42,373 nt of DNA from an uncultured Clostridia bacterium (GTDB taxonomy: Bacteria > Bacillota > Clostridia > Christensenellales > CAMQZB01): the NCBI GenBank assembly GCA_947039455.1, contig CAMQZB010000014.1, forward strand, positions 1 through 42,373, written 5' to 3'. Every line of letters begins with the position of its first letter. Within the stretch, counting starts at the first letter, position 1. This document shows positions 7,462-15,928 of the stretch, piece after piece. The notes beneath the pieces are model-generated. The model made no database searches. It saw only the letters and a list, made by a program, of their open reading frames with translations, and was not told the origin of the DNA. The position numbers and the translations under genes were made by a program.

Positions 7462-8604
7462 ATGAAAAATTATGCAATACTTGCAACATCATCTCATAAC
7501 AGAGTATACTTTGAATCATCAAAAAAACTTGCACTTTGCGAGCTAACTGTGGCACTTTCAAAAATGTCAGTGGAGTGCGTTGAACCAACTAGCTTCGAAT
7601 TGGCTAACATTTTCTATCTTGGATTTAGCGCTAGCGATTCACTTTCTGAAACTGATTTGAAAATTATGTCAAAACTTTCTTTTTGCTATGCAATCTTTGA
7701 AATTATCGAAGCTCATGAGAAAAAATTATTGTCACCAGTGGCAAAATCTAACTATGAATACATCAATCCAAGTATCAGTTCTATCTTGAAATATCAAGGT
7801 AAAACTAACGAGGTTTTCACTCGTATGCTTCTTAACATCGCAATGCTTTCAACTGAGTTTTACAACGACGATGACATCAATCTTCTTGACCCAATCGCAG
7901 GAAAAGGCACTACTCTTTATGAAGGTTTAGTGGCTGGATACAACTGTTATGGTATCGAAGTTGCGGTTAAACCGTCAGCTGAATCATACCATTTCATGAA
8001 AAAATTCTTGGAGATTGAAAAATTTAGACACAACACAAAAATTGAACGTCAAAGCGGTCCAAATAAAAGTTTCACAGCAACTCGTCATATAATTGAAATT
8101 GGAAAATCTAAAGCGGATTTCAAAGAACGTAATACAAAATTCTTTGAAATGATTACTGGAAACGGTGCTCATGCTAATAAATTCTTTAGAAAAAATTTCT
8201 TCAATTTAATTGTTGGCGATCTTCCATACGGTGTTCAACACGGAAACGTATCAAACGAGAAACCATCTGGTATGACTAGAAGTCCTAAAGAATTGCTTTT
8301 CAATTGTCTGAGACAATGGAATTACGTTCTAAAAGTTGGTGGAGCTATCGCTCTTTCTTGGAATAGCTTCGTACTTAAACGTGAAGAGTTTGTTGAAATT
8401 CTTGAGCAATTTGGCTTTACACCACTAAACGAAGGTGTTTACCTTGAATTAGAACACCGTGTTGACCAAGCTATTAAACGTGACATAATCGTTGCAATCA
8501 AAAAAGAAAACTTCGAACGCAAAGAAATTAAAGAACCTGAAGTTATCCAAGATAGCGAAGAAATTCAAGCTACTGAAGAAATCAACGAAAATCAAGAAAT
8601 TTAA
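7462..8604 (+). CDS. Putative SAM-dependent RNA methyltransferase (UPF0020/TRM11-like fold)
   Basis: The 380-residue product has, in mid-protein, LLDPIAGKGTTLYEGLVAGYNCYGIEV, a SAM-binding site of the kind found in TRM11/UPF0020 RNA N-methyltransferases. Further on, NLIVGDLPYGVQHG matches the (D/N)(L/P)PYG catalytic motif of N2-guanine or N6-adenine enzymes. The N-terminal 130 residues are unassigned, and I see no THUMP domain. The C-terminus is an acidic low-complexity tail rich in Glu and Ile. I chose the ATG at 7462 because GGAG sits 7 bases before it; the ATG at 7450 has no such site. The substrate is unknown. It follows pepT and ends at a convergent terminator. Confidence 0.7.
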   Translation: MKNYAILATSSHNRVYFESSKKLALCELTVALSKMSVECVEPTSFELANIFYLGFSASDSLSETDLKIMSKLSFCYAIFEIIEAHEKKLLSPVAKSNYEYINPSISSILKYQGKTNEVFTRMLLNIAMLSTEFYNDDDINLLDPIAGKGTTLYEGLVAGYNCYGIEVAVKPSAESYHFMKKFLEIEKFRHNTKIERQSGPNKSFTATRHIIEIGKSKADFKERNTKFFEMITGNGAHANKFFRKNFFNLIVGDLPYGVQHGNVSNEKPSGMTRSPKELLFNCLRQWNYVLKVGGAIALSWNSFVLKREEFVEILEQFGFTPLNEGVYLELEHRVDQAIKRDIIVAIKKENFERKEIKEPEVIQDSEEIQATEEINENQEI

Positions 8605-8695
8605 TTTATAAAGACTTGCAATAATTCATCTGCTATACAACTGAAAAAGTTTTAGCAATAAATTTTGCTTATCACAATACAATTTATAAAACTAT

Positions 8696-8740
8696 AACAA
8701 AAAAAGACGGTATCAATATAGATTTGATTCCGTCTTTTTT
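8696..8740. terminator. Convergent-gene terminator hairpin
   Basis: GACGG-t-ATCAA (8706-8716) pairs with TTGAT-t-CCGTC (8724-8734). It has an A-run before it and a T-run after it, so it can work on both strands. It separates the plus-strand methyltransferase from the minus-strand Smr-like gene. The rest of 8605-8871 is AT-rich and shows nothing else. Confidence 0.85.
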
Positions 8741-8871
8741 TATATTTTTATTTAGTTTATGTTTCTAGTTTATGGTTTATGGTTTATATTATTTTAAATT
8801 TCACATTCATACTTAAATTTAATTTTGCTATTTTAAATTTTTAAATTTTCTCATATACTACAAGACTAAAA

Positions 8872-9213
8872 CTAGTTTAATTCAATTACTACTATACCGA
8901 TATTTCTACCTGTAGCGTACTGTCTTAGGTTGGAGTATTTTCCACAAAGACTACTGCCGAAGCTGTCAAAAATAGAAAATTTTTCGCCAAAAGCTACTTT
9001 AGAAATCTCACGATACGACAACATTTCTTTTAATTCTTTTCGTGTTGCCTCTTTAATTTTTCCACCGCCATGAGTCATTTTCCCATATCCGTGAATAATC
9101 ACAGCATGTTTCTCCCCATTGCTTTTCATGTTTTGAATAGCAACATGAAGTCTGTCGATAGCTTGCGCCACAAAAGGCAATCCCTGCTCTAGATTAATAA
9201 TTCTTATATCCAT
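8872..9213 (-). CDS. Smr-domain-like protein
   Basis: A 113-residue protein with AVIIHGYGKMTHGGGKIKEATRKELKEML in the middle. This resembles the HGxG core of the Smr (small MutS-related) domain, a nuclease or nucleic-acid-binding fold. The usual upstream LDxHG motif is not recognisable, so activity is uncertain; the region in front (INLEQGLPFVAQAIDRL) has only the helix pattern. The ATG at 9213 follows GAGAGG with a 10-base gap; an upstream TTG is too close to that site. It is the last gene of the prfB-tsaD-PHP run. Confidence 0.6.
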   Translation of the reverse strand: MDIRIINLEQGLPFVAQAIDRLHVAIQNMKSNGEKHAVIIHGYGKMTHGGGKIKEATRKELKEMLSYREISKVAFGEKFSIFDSFGSSLCGKYSNLRQYATGRNIGIVVIELN

Positions 9214-9270
9214 ATCTTTCAAACCTCTCTATTTTGTACATAGAATTTTTTTGAAAGCCTACGTATTTCA

Positions 9271-10065
9271 TCAAATTTTATTATAAATTTCCTTACCATT
9301 TTCAAAAGAAAGTGTTTCAGTAATACCATGTGCTAGCAAGAAATTTTTTACTTCTTCATAGCCGTCAAGCAGTCTATTTGTATCGTGACTGTCCGAACCA
9401 TAGGTAATTTTTCTTCCTCCAAGTTCAAAATATCTTTCCAAAATTTCAACAGTAGGAAGAAATCTCAAAGTTTTGCTTGCCTTTGTATTAATCTCAATTG
9501 CTACATCAAGTTCAATAACTTTCTTGAAAATCTTATCAAGTTTATCGCCAAATTCCCGAATAGTCATTGAAATATCGTCATAAGGAGCACGACGAATTAC
9601 GTATCCGATGTGTCCCACCGTATTAAATTCATAGTTAGCACACAAACTTTCGTACACATTGTCTAAATACAAGTCATAAGCCTCTTTTTTCGTACGATCT
9701 TTATAGAAAGGCATTAGCCAAGCGTCCTCACCTGAAACTAAGTGAATTGAATTGATAATATAGTCAAAAGGATATTTTGCAATTAGTTCTTCCGCTTGCT
9801 TTTCTATTTTTTTGTCAAAGCCTACTTCGCCACCAAAAAGTATTTTGATTTTATCGCCATAGACTTTTTTCAAACGAAGAATTTCTTGAAAATAAGCTTC
9901 GATATCTGTGTTGCCTTCAAGCATTTTGTAGTACTCTAAGTCAAGATTAATATGCTCAGAAAACCCAATAGTTTTCATTCCAAGTTCAATTGCTTTTAGA
10001 ATATAATTTTCCATTTTCCCAACAGCGTCAGGAGAAAAAGAAGTATGAATATGAATATCTACCAT
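9271..10065 (-). CDS. PHP-domain histidinol-phosphatase-family phosphoesterase
   Basis: The 264-residue product starts with VDIHIHTSFSPDA, the first metal-binding motif of the PHP superfamily. It continues with GFSEHINLD, FGGEVGFD, INSIHLV, NTVGHIGYV and a C-terminal TYGSDSHDTNRLL. This is the ordered set of His/Asp/Glu ligands of HisJ/HisK-type phosphatases. It could be histidinol phosphatase, but no other histidine genes are present in the window, so a general phosphoesterase is equally likely. GAGGTAA at the end of tsaD precedes its ATG, indicating co-translation. Confidence 0.85.
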   Translation of the reverse strand: MVDIHIHTSFSPDAVGKMENYILKAIELGMKTIGFSEHINLDLEYYKMLEGNTDIEAYFQEILRLKKVYGDKIKILFGGEVGFDKKIEKQAEELIAKYPFDYIINSIHLVSGEDAWLMPFYKDRTKKEAYDLYLDNVYESLCANYEFNTVGHIGYVIRRAPYDDISMTIREFGDKLDKIFKKVIELDVAIEINTKASKTLRFLPTVEILERYFELGGRKITYGSDSHDTNRLLDGYEEVKNFLLAHGITETLSFENGKEIYNKI

Positions 10066-10073
10066 AAATTACC

Positions 10074-11087
10074 TCATAGTTTTAAGCTCGGACAAGCGTT
10101 TAAAGTCAGGTCCGCAACATTGTTATTATGCACAAATTGAATATAACCTTCCGCACCAATCATGCAAGCATTATCAGTACACATAATTTTTTCCGGCAAC
10201 ACTAATTTTAAATTATTTTTCAACGCAAATTCAGCCATTTTTTCTCTTAAATAATCGTTTGCTCCAACACCACCAGCGATAGCTATAGTGTCTAGCCGAC
10301 TATTTAATGCAGCTGAAATTGTTTTTTCCACAAGCACATCAACGGCAGCATTTTGAAATGATTTGCACACGTCAGCCTTGTTTACTTCCATGCCTTTTTG
10401 TGTTTGAGTATGTACATAATTTATCACTGCAGTTTTCAAACCACTGTAAGAAAAATTATATCCCTTGTCCCCTTTTAGCATTTTAGGAAGTTGAATATTC
10501 GCTTCTCCGTCCTTTGCTAGACGAGAAACTTCAGGACCTCCTGGATAAGGTAATCCCAAAATCTTTGCCACCTTATCAAAGGCTTCCCCTGCAGCATCGT
10601 CAAAAGTGCCACCAAGAAATTCATGGCTTGTGTAACTGTCAATTTTCAAAATCGCAGTATGCCCACCTGATGCCACTAAGCACATAAATGGAGGTTTCAG
10701 TTCTTTATCTTCTATATAATTTGCAGCAATATGTCCTCTGATGTGATTCACAGGAATCAACGGTTTTGACAATGAGTAAGCAAGTGCTTTTGCGAAAGAC
10801 AACCCTGCAAGCAACGCGCCCACAAGTCCTGCACCGTAAGTCACTGCAATTGCATCAATTTCTTCTAATTTCACACCGCTTTTTTCAATAGCTTCTTCCA
10901 CCACTTGTGTTATAGCCAAGGTGTGATTTCTACTTGCAATCTCTGGAACTACTCCGCCAAAACGTCTGTGGATAGCAATTTGCGAAGAAATAACAGAAGA
11001 TAAAACTTCCCTTCCGTTTTTCACAATACTTGCACAGGTTTCATCACATGAACTTTCTATTGCTAATATTAAAATATCTTTTTTCAT
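10074..11087 (-). CDS. tsaD: tRNA threonylcarbamoyladenosine transferase TsaD
   Basis: Transfers the threonylcarbamoyl group to A37 of ANN-decoding tRNAs, together with TsaB and TsaE (neither is in the window). The 337-residue length is typical. The N-terminal ILAIESSCDETCAS ATPase motif, the metal-binding His115 and His119 in NHIRGHI, and the nucleotide loops ASGGHTAI, GGTFDDAAGEAFDK and AIAGGVGAND are all intact. It lies between prfB and the PHP gene with gaps of 8 bases, so the three form one transcription unit. Confidence 0.97.
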   Translation of the reverse strand: MKKDILILAIESSCDETCASIVKNGREVLSSVISSQIAIHRRFGGVVPEIASRNHTLAITQVVEEAIEKSGVKLEEIDAIAVTYGAGLVGALLAGLSFAKALAYSLSKPLIPVNHIRGHIAANYIEDKELKPPFMCLVASGGHTAILKIDSYTSHEFLGGTFDDAAGEAFDKVAKILGLPYPGGPEVSRLAKDGEANIQLPKMLKGDKGYNFSYSGLKTAVINYVHTQTQKGMEVNKADVCKSFQNAAVDVLVEKTISAALNSRLDTIAIAGGVGANDYLREKMAEFALKNNLKLVLPEKIMCTDNACMIGAEGYIQFVHNNNVADLTLNACPSLKL

Positions 11088-11095
11088 ATCCTATC

Positions 11096-12194
11096 CTAAC
11101 TTTTCCTTAAATAATCGTAAATAAATTCTATAATATCTCCGTCCATAACATTCACAATATTACCTGATGAAAATCCCGTTCTGTGGTCTTTTACCATAGT
11201 GTATGGTTGGAAAATGTAGGAGCGAATTTGACTACCCCATTCGATTTTCTTTAATGTGCCTGAAATAGATTGTAGCGTTTCAAGTTGCTCACGCTCTTTT
11301 TTCTCAATTAATTGTGATCGCAACATCTTCATACACATATCTCTATTTTGTGTTTGAGAACGTTGGTTTTGGCAAGAAACAACAATTCCTGATTCCAAGT
11401 GAGTAATTCGCACAGCGGATTCCGTCTTGTTAACATGTTGACCACCAGCGCCAGAAGAGCGATAAGTATCTACTCTTAAATCTTCTGGACGGATTTCGAT
11501 TTTGCCATCATCTTCGATTTCAGGAGCAACTTCCAAGGATGCAAAAGAAGTATGTCGACGTGCTTGAGAATCAAACGGTGAAATTCTAACAAGCCTGTGA
11601 ACTCCTTTCTCAGCTTTCAAATACCCATAGGCATTCAGTCCTATTACTCTAAAAGTTACGCTTTTTATCCCTGCTTCATCACCGTCTAGCTTGTCCAATT
11701 CTTCATAGGTATACCCAAATCTTTCAACGAAACGAGTGTATAAACGATAAAGCATTTGAGTCCAATCGCAGGCTTCCGTACCACCAGCACCTGAGTGCAG
11801 TGTTAAAATCGCATTGCATTCTCTGTAATTTCCTTTAAGCATAGTTTTTAAATTATACTTCTCAACATCCCTTTCAAGCTTTACTAAACTGCTGTCAAGT
11901 TCCGCTACAAATTCTTCTTCATCAGTCTCTTCAATTAATTCAATCAGCCCAAAAATCTCTTGAACAAGGTTGCTCATAGATTGGTATTCTTGAATAATGC
12001 TATCAACTTGCGATGCTTCTTTATTTACTTTTTGCGCATTCTCCATGTCGTTCCAAAGATCAGGATCTTCTTGCAAAATCTTTAAACCGACTAATTTTTC
12101 TCTAAATCCATCCAAGTCAAAGAGAGTGTCCTGCCTTTTTTAGAATGTCGTCCGCCTCTTTAATACGGAACTTGTAATCGTCTAATATTACCAT
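11096..12194 (-). CDS. prfB: Peptide chain release factor 2, made by programmed +1 frameshift
   Basis: Releases peptides at UGA and UAA. Reading starts at ATG 12194 (GGAG upstream) and gives 25 residues ending in ...KKAGHSL. It then meets an in-frame TGA at 12119-12117 within CTTTGAC. A +1 slip on CTT continues as DLDGFREKL to the stop. The product is 365 residues, with the codon-reading SPF at 205-207 and GGQ at 250-252, the same numbering as E. coli RF2. This is the classic autoregulatory frameshift, not a broken gene. It is followed by tsaD at 8 bases. Confidence 0.97.
12116..12132 (-). promoter_or_regulatory. prfB programmed frameshift site
   Basis: The slip site CTT-TGA-C occupies 12122-12116 on the minus strand. 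The internal anti-SD-pairing element, normally AGGGGG three bases before CTT, is here only AGGA at 12132-12129, ending six bases before CTT. The shift signal therefore looks weaker or shifted compared with the canonical one. Confidence 0.85.
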
Positions 12195-12229
12195 TTTATA
12201 CTCCTTTTTTATCCACTATGTAAAGTGTT

Positions 12230-12258
12230 AAACAGCAAAGAAAATTCCTTCGCTGTTT
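12230..12258 (-). promoter_or_regulatory. Hairpin in the prfB leader
   Basis: An 11-bp stem (12230-12240 with 12248-12258, one G-U pair) and a 7-base loop lie in the secA-prfB spacer. On the minus strand it is followed by TTTAACAC, not a U-run. It is a weak terminator for secA at best and may instead be a leader or processing structure of prfB. Confidence 0.45.
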
Positions 12259-12314
12259 TTAAATATATTAGTTATTGATTGTTTATTGCCTATAAATAAT
12301 TTTGTAGAAACAAC

Positions 12315-12344
12315 ATTATATTACACTATAATTATGAAAATCAA
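12315..12344 (-). promoter_or_regulatory. Possible prfB promoter
   Basis: On the minus strand TTGATT (12344-12339), an 18-base spacer and TATAAT (12320-12315). It lies just after the secA stop and would start a leader of about 115 bases before the prfB ATG. Confidence 0.45.
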
Positions 12345-12365
12345 TGCTCTATCTATTTAGATAAA

Positions 12366-15044
12366 TTATTTACCTTGACCGCAACAATTCTTATATTTTT
12401 TACCGCTTCCACAACCACAAGGATCGTTTCTTCCAACAGTTTTATCGCTTTTTGCTTGGCTACCACGTCTGTCTGACCCACCAATCATGTTCACTTCTTT
12501 TTGAACTACTTTTGGAACAAGATTGAATTCAGCTTTAAGTAATACAGCCACAGTATCTTCTTGAATACGATTTGTCATAAACTCAAACATGTCAAACGCC
12601 TCGCTTTTATAAGCAATAACTGGATCTTGATTAGCGTAAGCACGCAATGAAATTCCACGACGAAGCATATCCATTTCGTCAATATGATCGATCCATTTAT
12701 CGTCAACTGAACGAAGCAAAATTGATCTTTCTACGTCTTCAAAATTAATTCCTTTTTCTTGATGTCTAACAATTTTCTTTTCGTATTCTTCTATAGTTTT
12801 TTCAAGAATTTGTTCATGCAAATACTCTTCCGTCCATTTTTCAACCAATTCAGGTTTCAAGAATTCAGACTCAGCAGGAATTAATTTTTTCTCTAGTGTT
12901 TCGTTAATTTTATCGAAATCCCAATCATTTTTCTTAATAGAAAAATTAATGCAAGAGTCAATAATTTCTTCAACTTGCAGTGGAATAAACTTCAAAATAT
13001 CATCATGAACAGGCTTGCCCTCAAGTACTTTATCGCGTTCACCGTAAATAACTTCACGTTGTTTGTTCATAACGTTGTCATATTCTAGCACACTTTTTCT
13101 AGCTGAGAAGTTTCTTCCCTCAATAACTTTTTGTGCGTGTTCGATACGTTTTGACAACATTCCAAGAGAAATTGCCATATCTTCTTCAACTTTTAAAGTT
13201 TGATAGATTTTTTGTAAAGATTCTCCGCCGAATCTTTTGGCTAAATCGTCCTCTAAAGAAATAAAGAAAACACTTAGTCCAAGATCCCCTTGACGACCAG
13301 CACGACCACGTAATTGATTATCGATACGACGAGATTCGTGTCTTTCCGTACCTAGAATATAAAGGCCACCAGCTGATAAAACCTTAGCTTTATTAGCGTC
13401 AGTAACTGCTTTATATTTTTCAAGATAATCTTCATATTTCTTTTTAACTGCTAAAATTTCGTCGTCCACAATTGGTTTGAAACCTAGTGCAGTCACGATT
13501 TGCCAATCTTCAACACCTTCTTCTTTCATTTTTGTCTTAGCCATGAAATCAGGATTTCCGCCAAGAAGGATATCAGTACCACGACCCGCCATGTTTGTGG
13601 CAATAGTTACTGCACCGAACGAACCGGCTTGAGCAATAATTTGTGCTTCCAAAGTATGGTTTTTTGCGTTCAAAACATTGTGAGGAATCTTAGCCATTTT
13701 AAGTGCGGTTGACAATTCTTCACTTTTTTCAACGGTTACTGTACCCACCAATATTGGCATTCCAATAGCGTGTTTTTCAGCGATTTCTTTTACTATGCAC
13801 TTTAACTTTCCTCTTTCAGTTGGGTAAATTACATCGTCTTTATCAATTCTTTGCATAGGCATATTCGTTGGAATTTCGATTACGTCAAGTTTGTAAATTG
13901 ACCTAAATTCGTCTTCTTCCGTTTTTGCAGTACCTGTCATACCAGACAATTTATTATAAATTCTGAAATAGTTTTGGAAAGTAATTGTTGCATGAGTTTT
14001 GTTCTCGTTGCGAACAACTACGTTTTCTTTCGCTTCAATAGATTGATGTAAACCGTCAGAATAACGACGACCAATCATTAAACGACCAGTAAATTCGTCA
14101 ACAATAATAACTTCGCCTTTGTCAACGATATAATCATTATCACGTTTGAATGTGTGGTGTGCTTTCAATGCTTGTTGAATGTGATGGTTTATAGTTTTGT
14201 TTTCGATGTCAGCAATACTGTCAATACCGAAAAACCTTTCAGCTTTTATCGAACCTTCTTCAGTAAGAGTAACGCTCTTTTCCTTTGAATCAAACTCAAA
14301 ATCATCTTCCTTCAATGTTTTAACAAACTTGTTGCTCTTAACATATAAATCACTAGATTTTGTTCCTGAACCAGAAATGATAAGTGGTGTTCTCGCTTCA
14401 TCAATTAGGATAGAATCTACCTCATCAACGATTGCAAATTCATGACCACGTTGTACTTTTTGCGCAAGTGTAACTTTCAAATTATCTCTTAGATAATCAA
14501 AGCCGAATTCGTTGTTAGTACCATAAGTTATGTCCGCATCATAGGCAGCTTTTCTTAATTTCTCGTCCATCATAGGCACAATAACCCCTGATGTTAAGCC
14601 CATGAAGTTATATAATTTACTCATCCATTGGCAGTCACGAGCAGCTAGATACTCATTAACCGTAATAATATGCACACCTTTTTTTGAAATTCCTGCTAGG
14701 TATGCTGGTAATGTAGCGACTAAAGTTTTACCTTCACCAGTTTTCATTTCAGCAACTCTACCTTGGAAAAGCGCAACTCCGCCCATGATTTGAACCTTGA
14801 AATGTTTCATTTTCAAAATTCTCCAAGACGCTTCACGTGCAACCGCAAAAGCCTCGTTCATCATGTCGTCAAGGGTTTCACCGTTGTTGTATCTTTCTCT
14901 GAATTTCTCAGTTTGAGATTTCAGTTCATCATCGCTCATGTCTTGATAATCCCCTTCAAGAGCAATAATTTCTTCAGCTATTTTGTCTAACTTTTTCAAA
15001 TTCTTTTTGTTATCGCTTGATGCTAAAAACGAAAATAATCCCAT
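12366..15044 (-). CDS. secA: Preprotein translocase ATPase SecA
   Basis: Drives secretory proteins through SecYEG by ATP hydrolysis. The 892-residue product has the Walker A motif MKTGEGKTL, the DEAD-type Walker B VDEVDSILIDEARTPL, the preprotein cross-linking domain, and the second nucleotide domain with TNMAGRGTDI and QLRGRAGRQGD. The C-terminal zinc and SecB-binding tail ends in NDPCGCGSGKKYKNCC. I chose ATG 15044 (MGLFSFLAS), which has GGAGG five bases upstream. An in-frame TTG at 15074 would add ten residues not found in the family. It stands alone between comFC and prfB. Confidence 0.98.
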   Translation of the reverse strand: MGLFSFLASSDNKKNLKKLDKIAEEIIALEGDYQDMSDDELKSQTEKFRERYNNGETLDDMMNEAFAVAREASWRILKMKHFKVQIMGGVALFQGRVAEMKTGEGKTLVATLPAYLAGISKKGVHIITVNEYLAARDCQWMSKLYNFMGLTSGVIVPMMDEKLRKAAYDADITYGTNNEFGFDYLRDNLKVTLAQKVQRGHEFAIVDEVDSILIDEARTPLIISGSGTKSSDLYVKSNKFVKTLKEDDFEFDSKEKSVTLTEEGSIKAERFFGIDSIADIENKTINHHIQQALKAHHTFKRDNDYIVDKGEVIIVDEFTGRLMIGRRYSDGLHQSIEAKENVVVRNENKTHATITFQNYFRIYNKLSGMTGTAKTEEDEFRSIYKLDVIEIPTNMPMQRIDKDDVIYPTERGKLKCIVKEIAEKHAIGMPILVGTVTVEKSEELSTALKMAKIPHNVLNAKNHTLEAQIIAQAGSFGAVTIATNMAGRGTDILLGGNPDFMAKTKMKEEGVEDWQIVTALGFKPIVDDEILAVKKKYEDYLEKYKAVTDANKAKVLSAGGLYILGTERHESRRIDNQLRGRAGRQGDLGLSVFFISLEDDLAKRFGGESLQKIYQTLKVEEDMAISLGMLSKRIEHAQKVIEGRNFSARKSVLEYDNVMNKQREVIYGERDKVLEGKPVHDDILKFIPLQVEEIIDSCINFSIKKNDWDFDKINETLEKKLIPAESEFLKPELVEKWTEEYLHEQILEKTIEEYEKKIVRHQEKGINFEDVERSILLRSVDDKWIDHIDEMDMLRRGISLRAYANQDPVIAYKSEAFDMFEFMTNRIQEDTVAVLLKAEFNLVPKVVQKEVNMIGGSDRRGSQAKSDKTVGRNDPCGCGSGKKYKNCCGQGK

Positions 15045-15049
15045 TGTAA

Positions 15050-15078
15050 CCTCCAGGGTTTTGCATTTCTCCAAAACC
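15050..15078 (-). promoter_or_regulatory. Hairpin abutting the secA ribosome-binding site
   Basis: On the minus strand GGTTTTG (15078-15072) pairs with CAAAACC (15063-15057) around an 8-base loop. The GGAGG ribosome site lies at 15054-15050, two bases after the stem. This is a candidate for translational control of secA, but it may be chance. Confidence 0.4.
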
Positions 15079-15131
15079 TATTATTATATATTGATTTGCT
15101 ATTTATTTACTAATTTAATTCTATTATACTA

Positions 15132-15160
15132 ATGATACAAAAATTACTATATTTTGTAAA
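15132..15160 (-). promoter_or_regulatory. Possible secA promoter
   Basis: On the minus strand TTTACA (15160-15155), a 17-base spacer and TATCAT (15137-15132), about 88 bases before the secA ATG. Confidence 0.45.
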
Positions 15161-15205
15161 TGATTTTAAGTGATTTTTCACATTCTATTGTAAATTATTA
15201 CTAAT

Positions 15206-15928
15206 TTATTGAACCGAACCGCTTTTATAGTGAATATATGTGGAACAGACTGTTAAAAACAGTACTCTACTTGCGCCTTTTTGCTTTAGGACACGTGACA
15301 TTTCGTCAGCAGTAGCACCTGTAGTTAGAACATCGTCAACCACCAAAACTGTACCCTCAATCTTCTTTCCACGGTACTTAAACGCACCTTTTAGATTATC
15401 ACGCCTATGATCAAAATTCAATGACTTTTGAGCGGAAGTTTTCTTTACTTTTTCTAGAGGGTCTAGCATATTCGCACCGATTTTCTTAGCTACTCCACAT
15501 GCTAAAATTTCACTTTGGTTATAACCACGTTTCAGCTCATCTTCTTCAGTCATTGGAATAAAACTCACATAATCCACAACTTCATTAGTTTCAAGAAACC
15601 GCTCTGATAAGCTATCAACAAGAAATTCAGTAAGGTTTAATGCGTGATTACTTTTGAACCTTAATATAATATTCCTTGCGTTGCCCTCGTAACGAAACAC
15701 GCTGAAACCTCTGTCAAAATGTTTCTTTGACCCAATACAAATACGACATAATTTTCCATATTCATCTAAATACCTACCACATTTGTAACAGGTTTTATCC
15801 TCAAGATATGGCAATTCATCATAACACTGGTCGCATATTGTTGTTCCTTCAGGAATTTCACGTTTACAAGAAACGCAAACTAAGCCTTTTGGGAATAGCC
15901 AACTTGTGAAAACTTTGAAAATATTCAC
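15206..15928 (-). CDS. comFC: ComFC-family phosphoribosyltransferase-like protein
   Basis: The 240-residue product has N-terminal zinc-finger cysteines (CVSCKREIP, CDQCYDELP, CYKCGRYLDEYGKLCRICIG) and the PRPP-binding motif VLVVDDVLTTGATADEM near residue 200. This is the ComFC/GntX arrangement. In competent bacteria ComFC assists DNA uptake or processing, but its ATPase partner ComFA is not adjacent here. Instead it follows recD2. Its GTG start shares one base with the recD2 TAG stop (TAGTG), which implies coupled translation. A nucleotide-salvage or repair role is possible; the exact function is unproven. Confidence 0.88.
   Translation of the reverse strand: MNIFKVFTSWLFPKGLVCVSCKREIPEGTTICDQCYDELPYLEDKTCYKCGRYLDEYGKLCRICIGSKKHFDRGFSVFRYEGNARNIILRFKSNHALNLTEFLVDSLSERFLETNEVVDYVSFIPMTEEDELKRGYNQSEILACGVAKKIGANMLDPLEKVKKTSAQKSLNFDHRRDNLKGAFKYRGKKIEGTVLVVDDVLTTGATADEMSRVLKQKGASRVLFLTVCSTYIHYKSGSVQ

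Noticed and set aside
12116-12194. Broken prfB (internal stop) as a pseudogene
   Set aside because: The stop lies exactly in CTTTGAC, and the shifted product has the expected 365-residue length with SPF and GGQ in place; this is the normal programmed frameshift.
12230-12258. Hairpin as the main secA terminator
   Set aside because: The T-run is on the plus-strand side only; on the transcribed minus strand no U-run follows.
15045-15066. Small reading frame overlapping the secA start as a SecM-like leader peptide
   Set aside because: It is about 18 codons, has poor ribosome spacing, and overlaps the secA start in another frame without an arrest motif.
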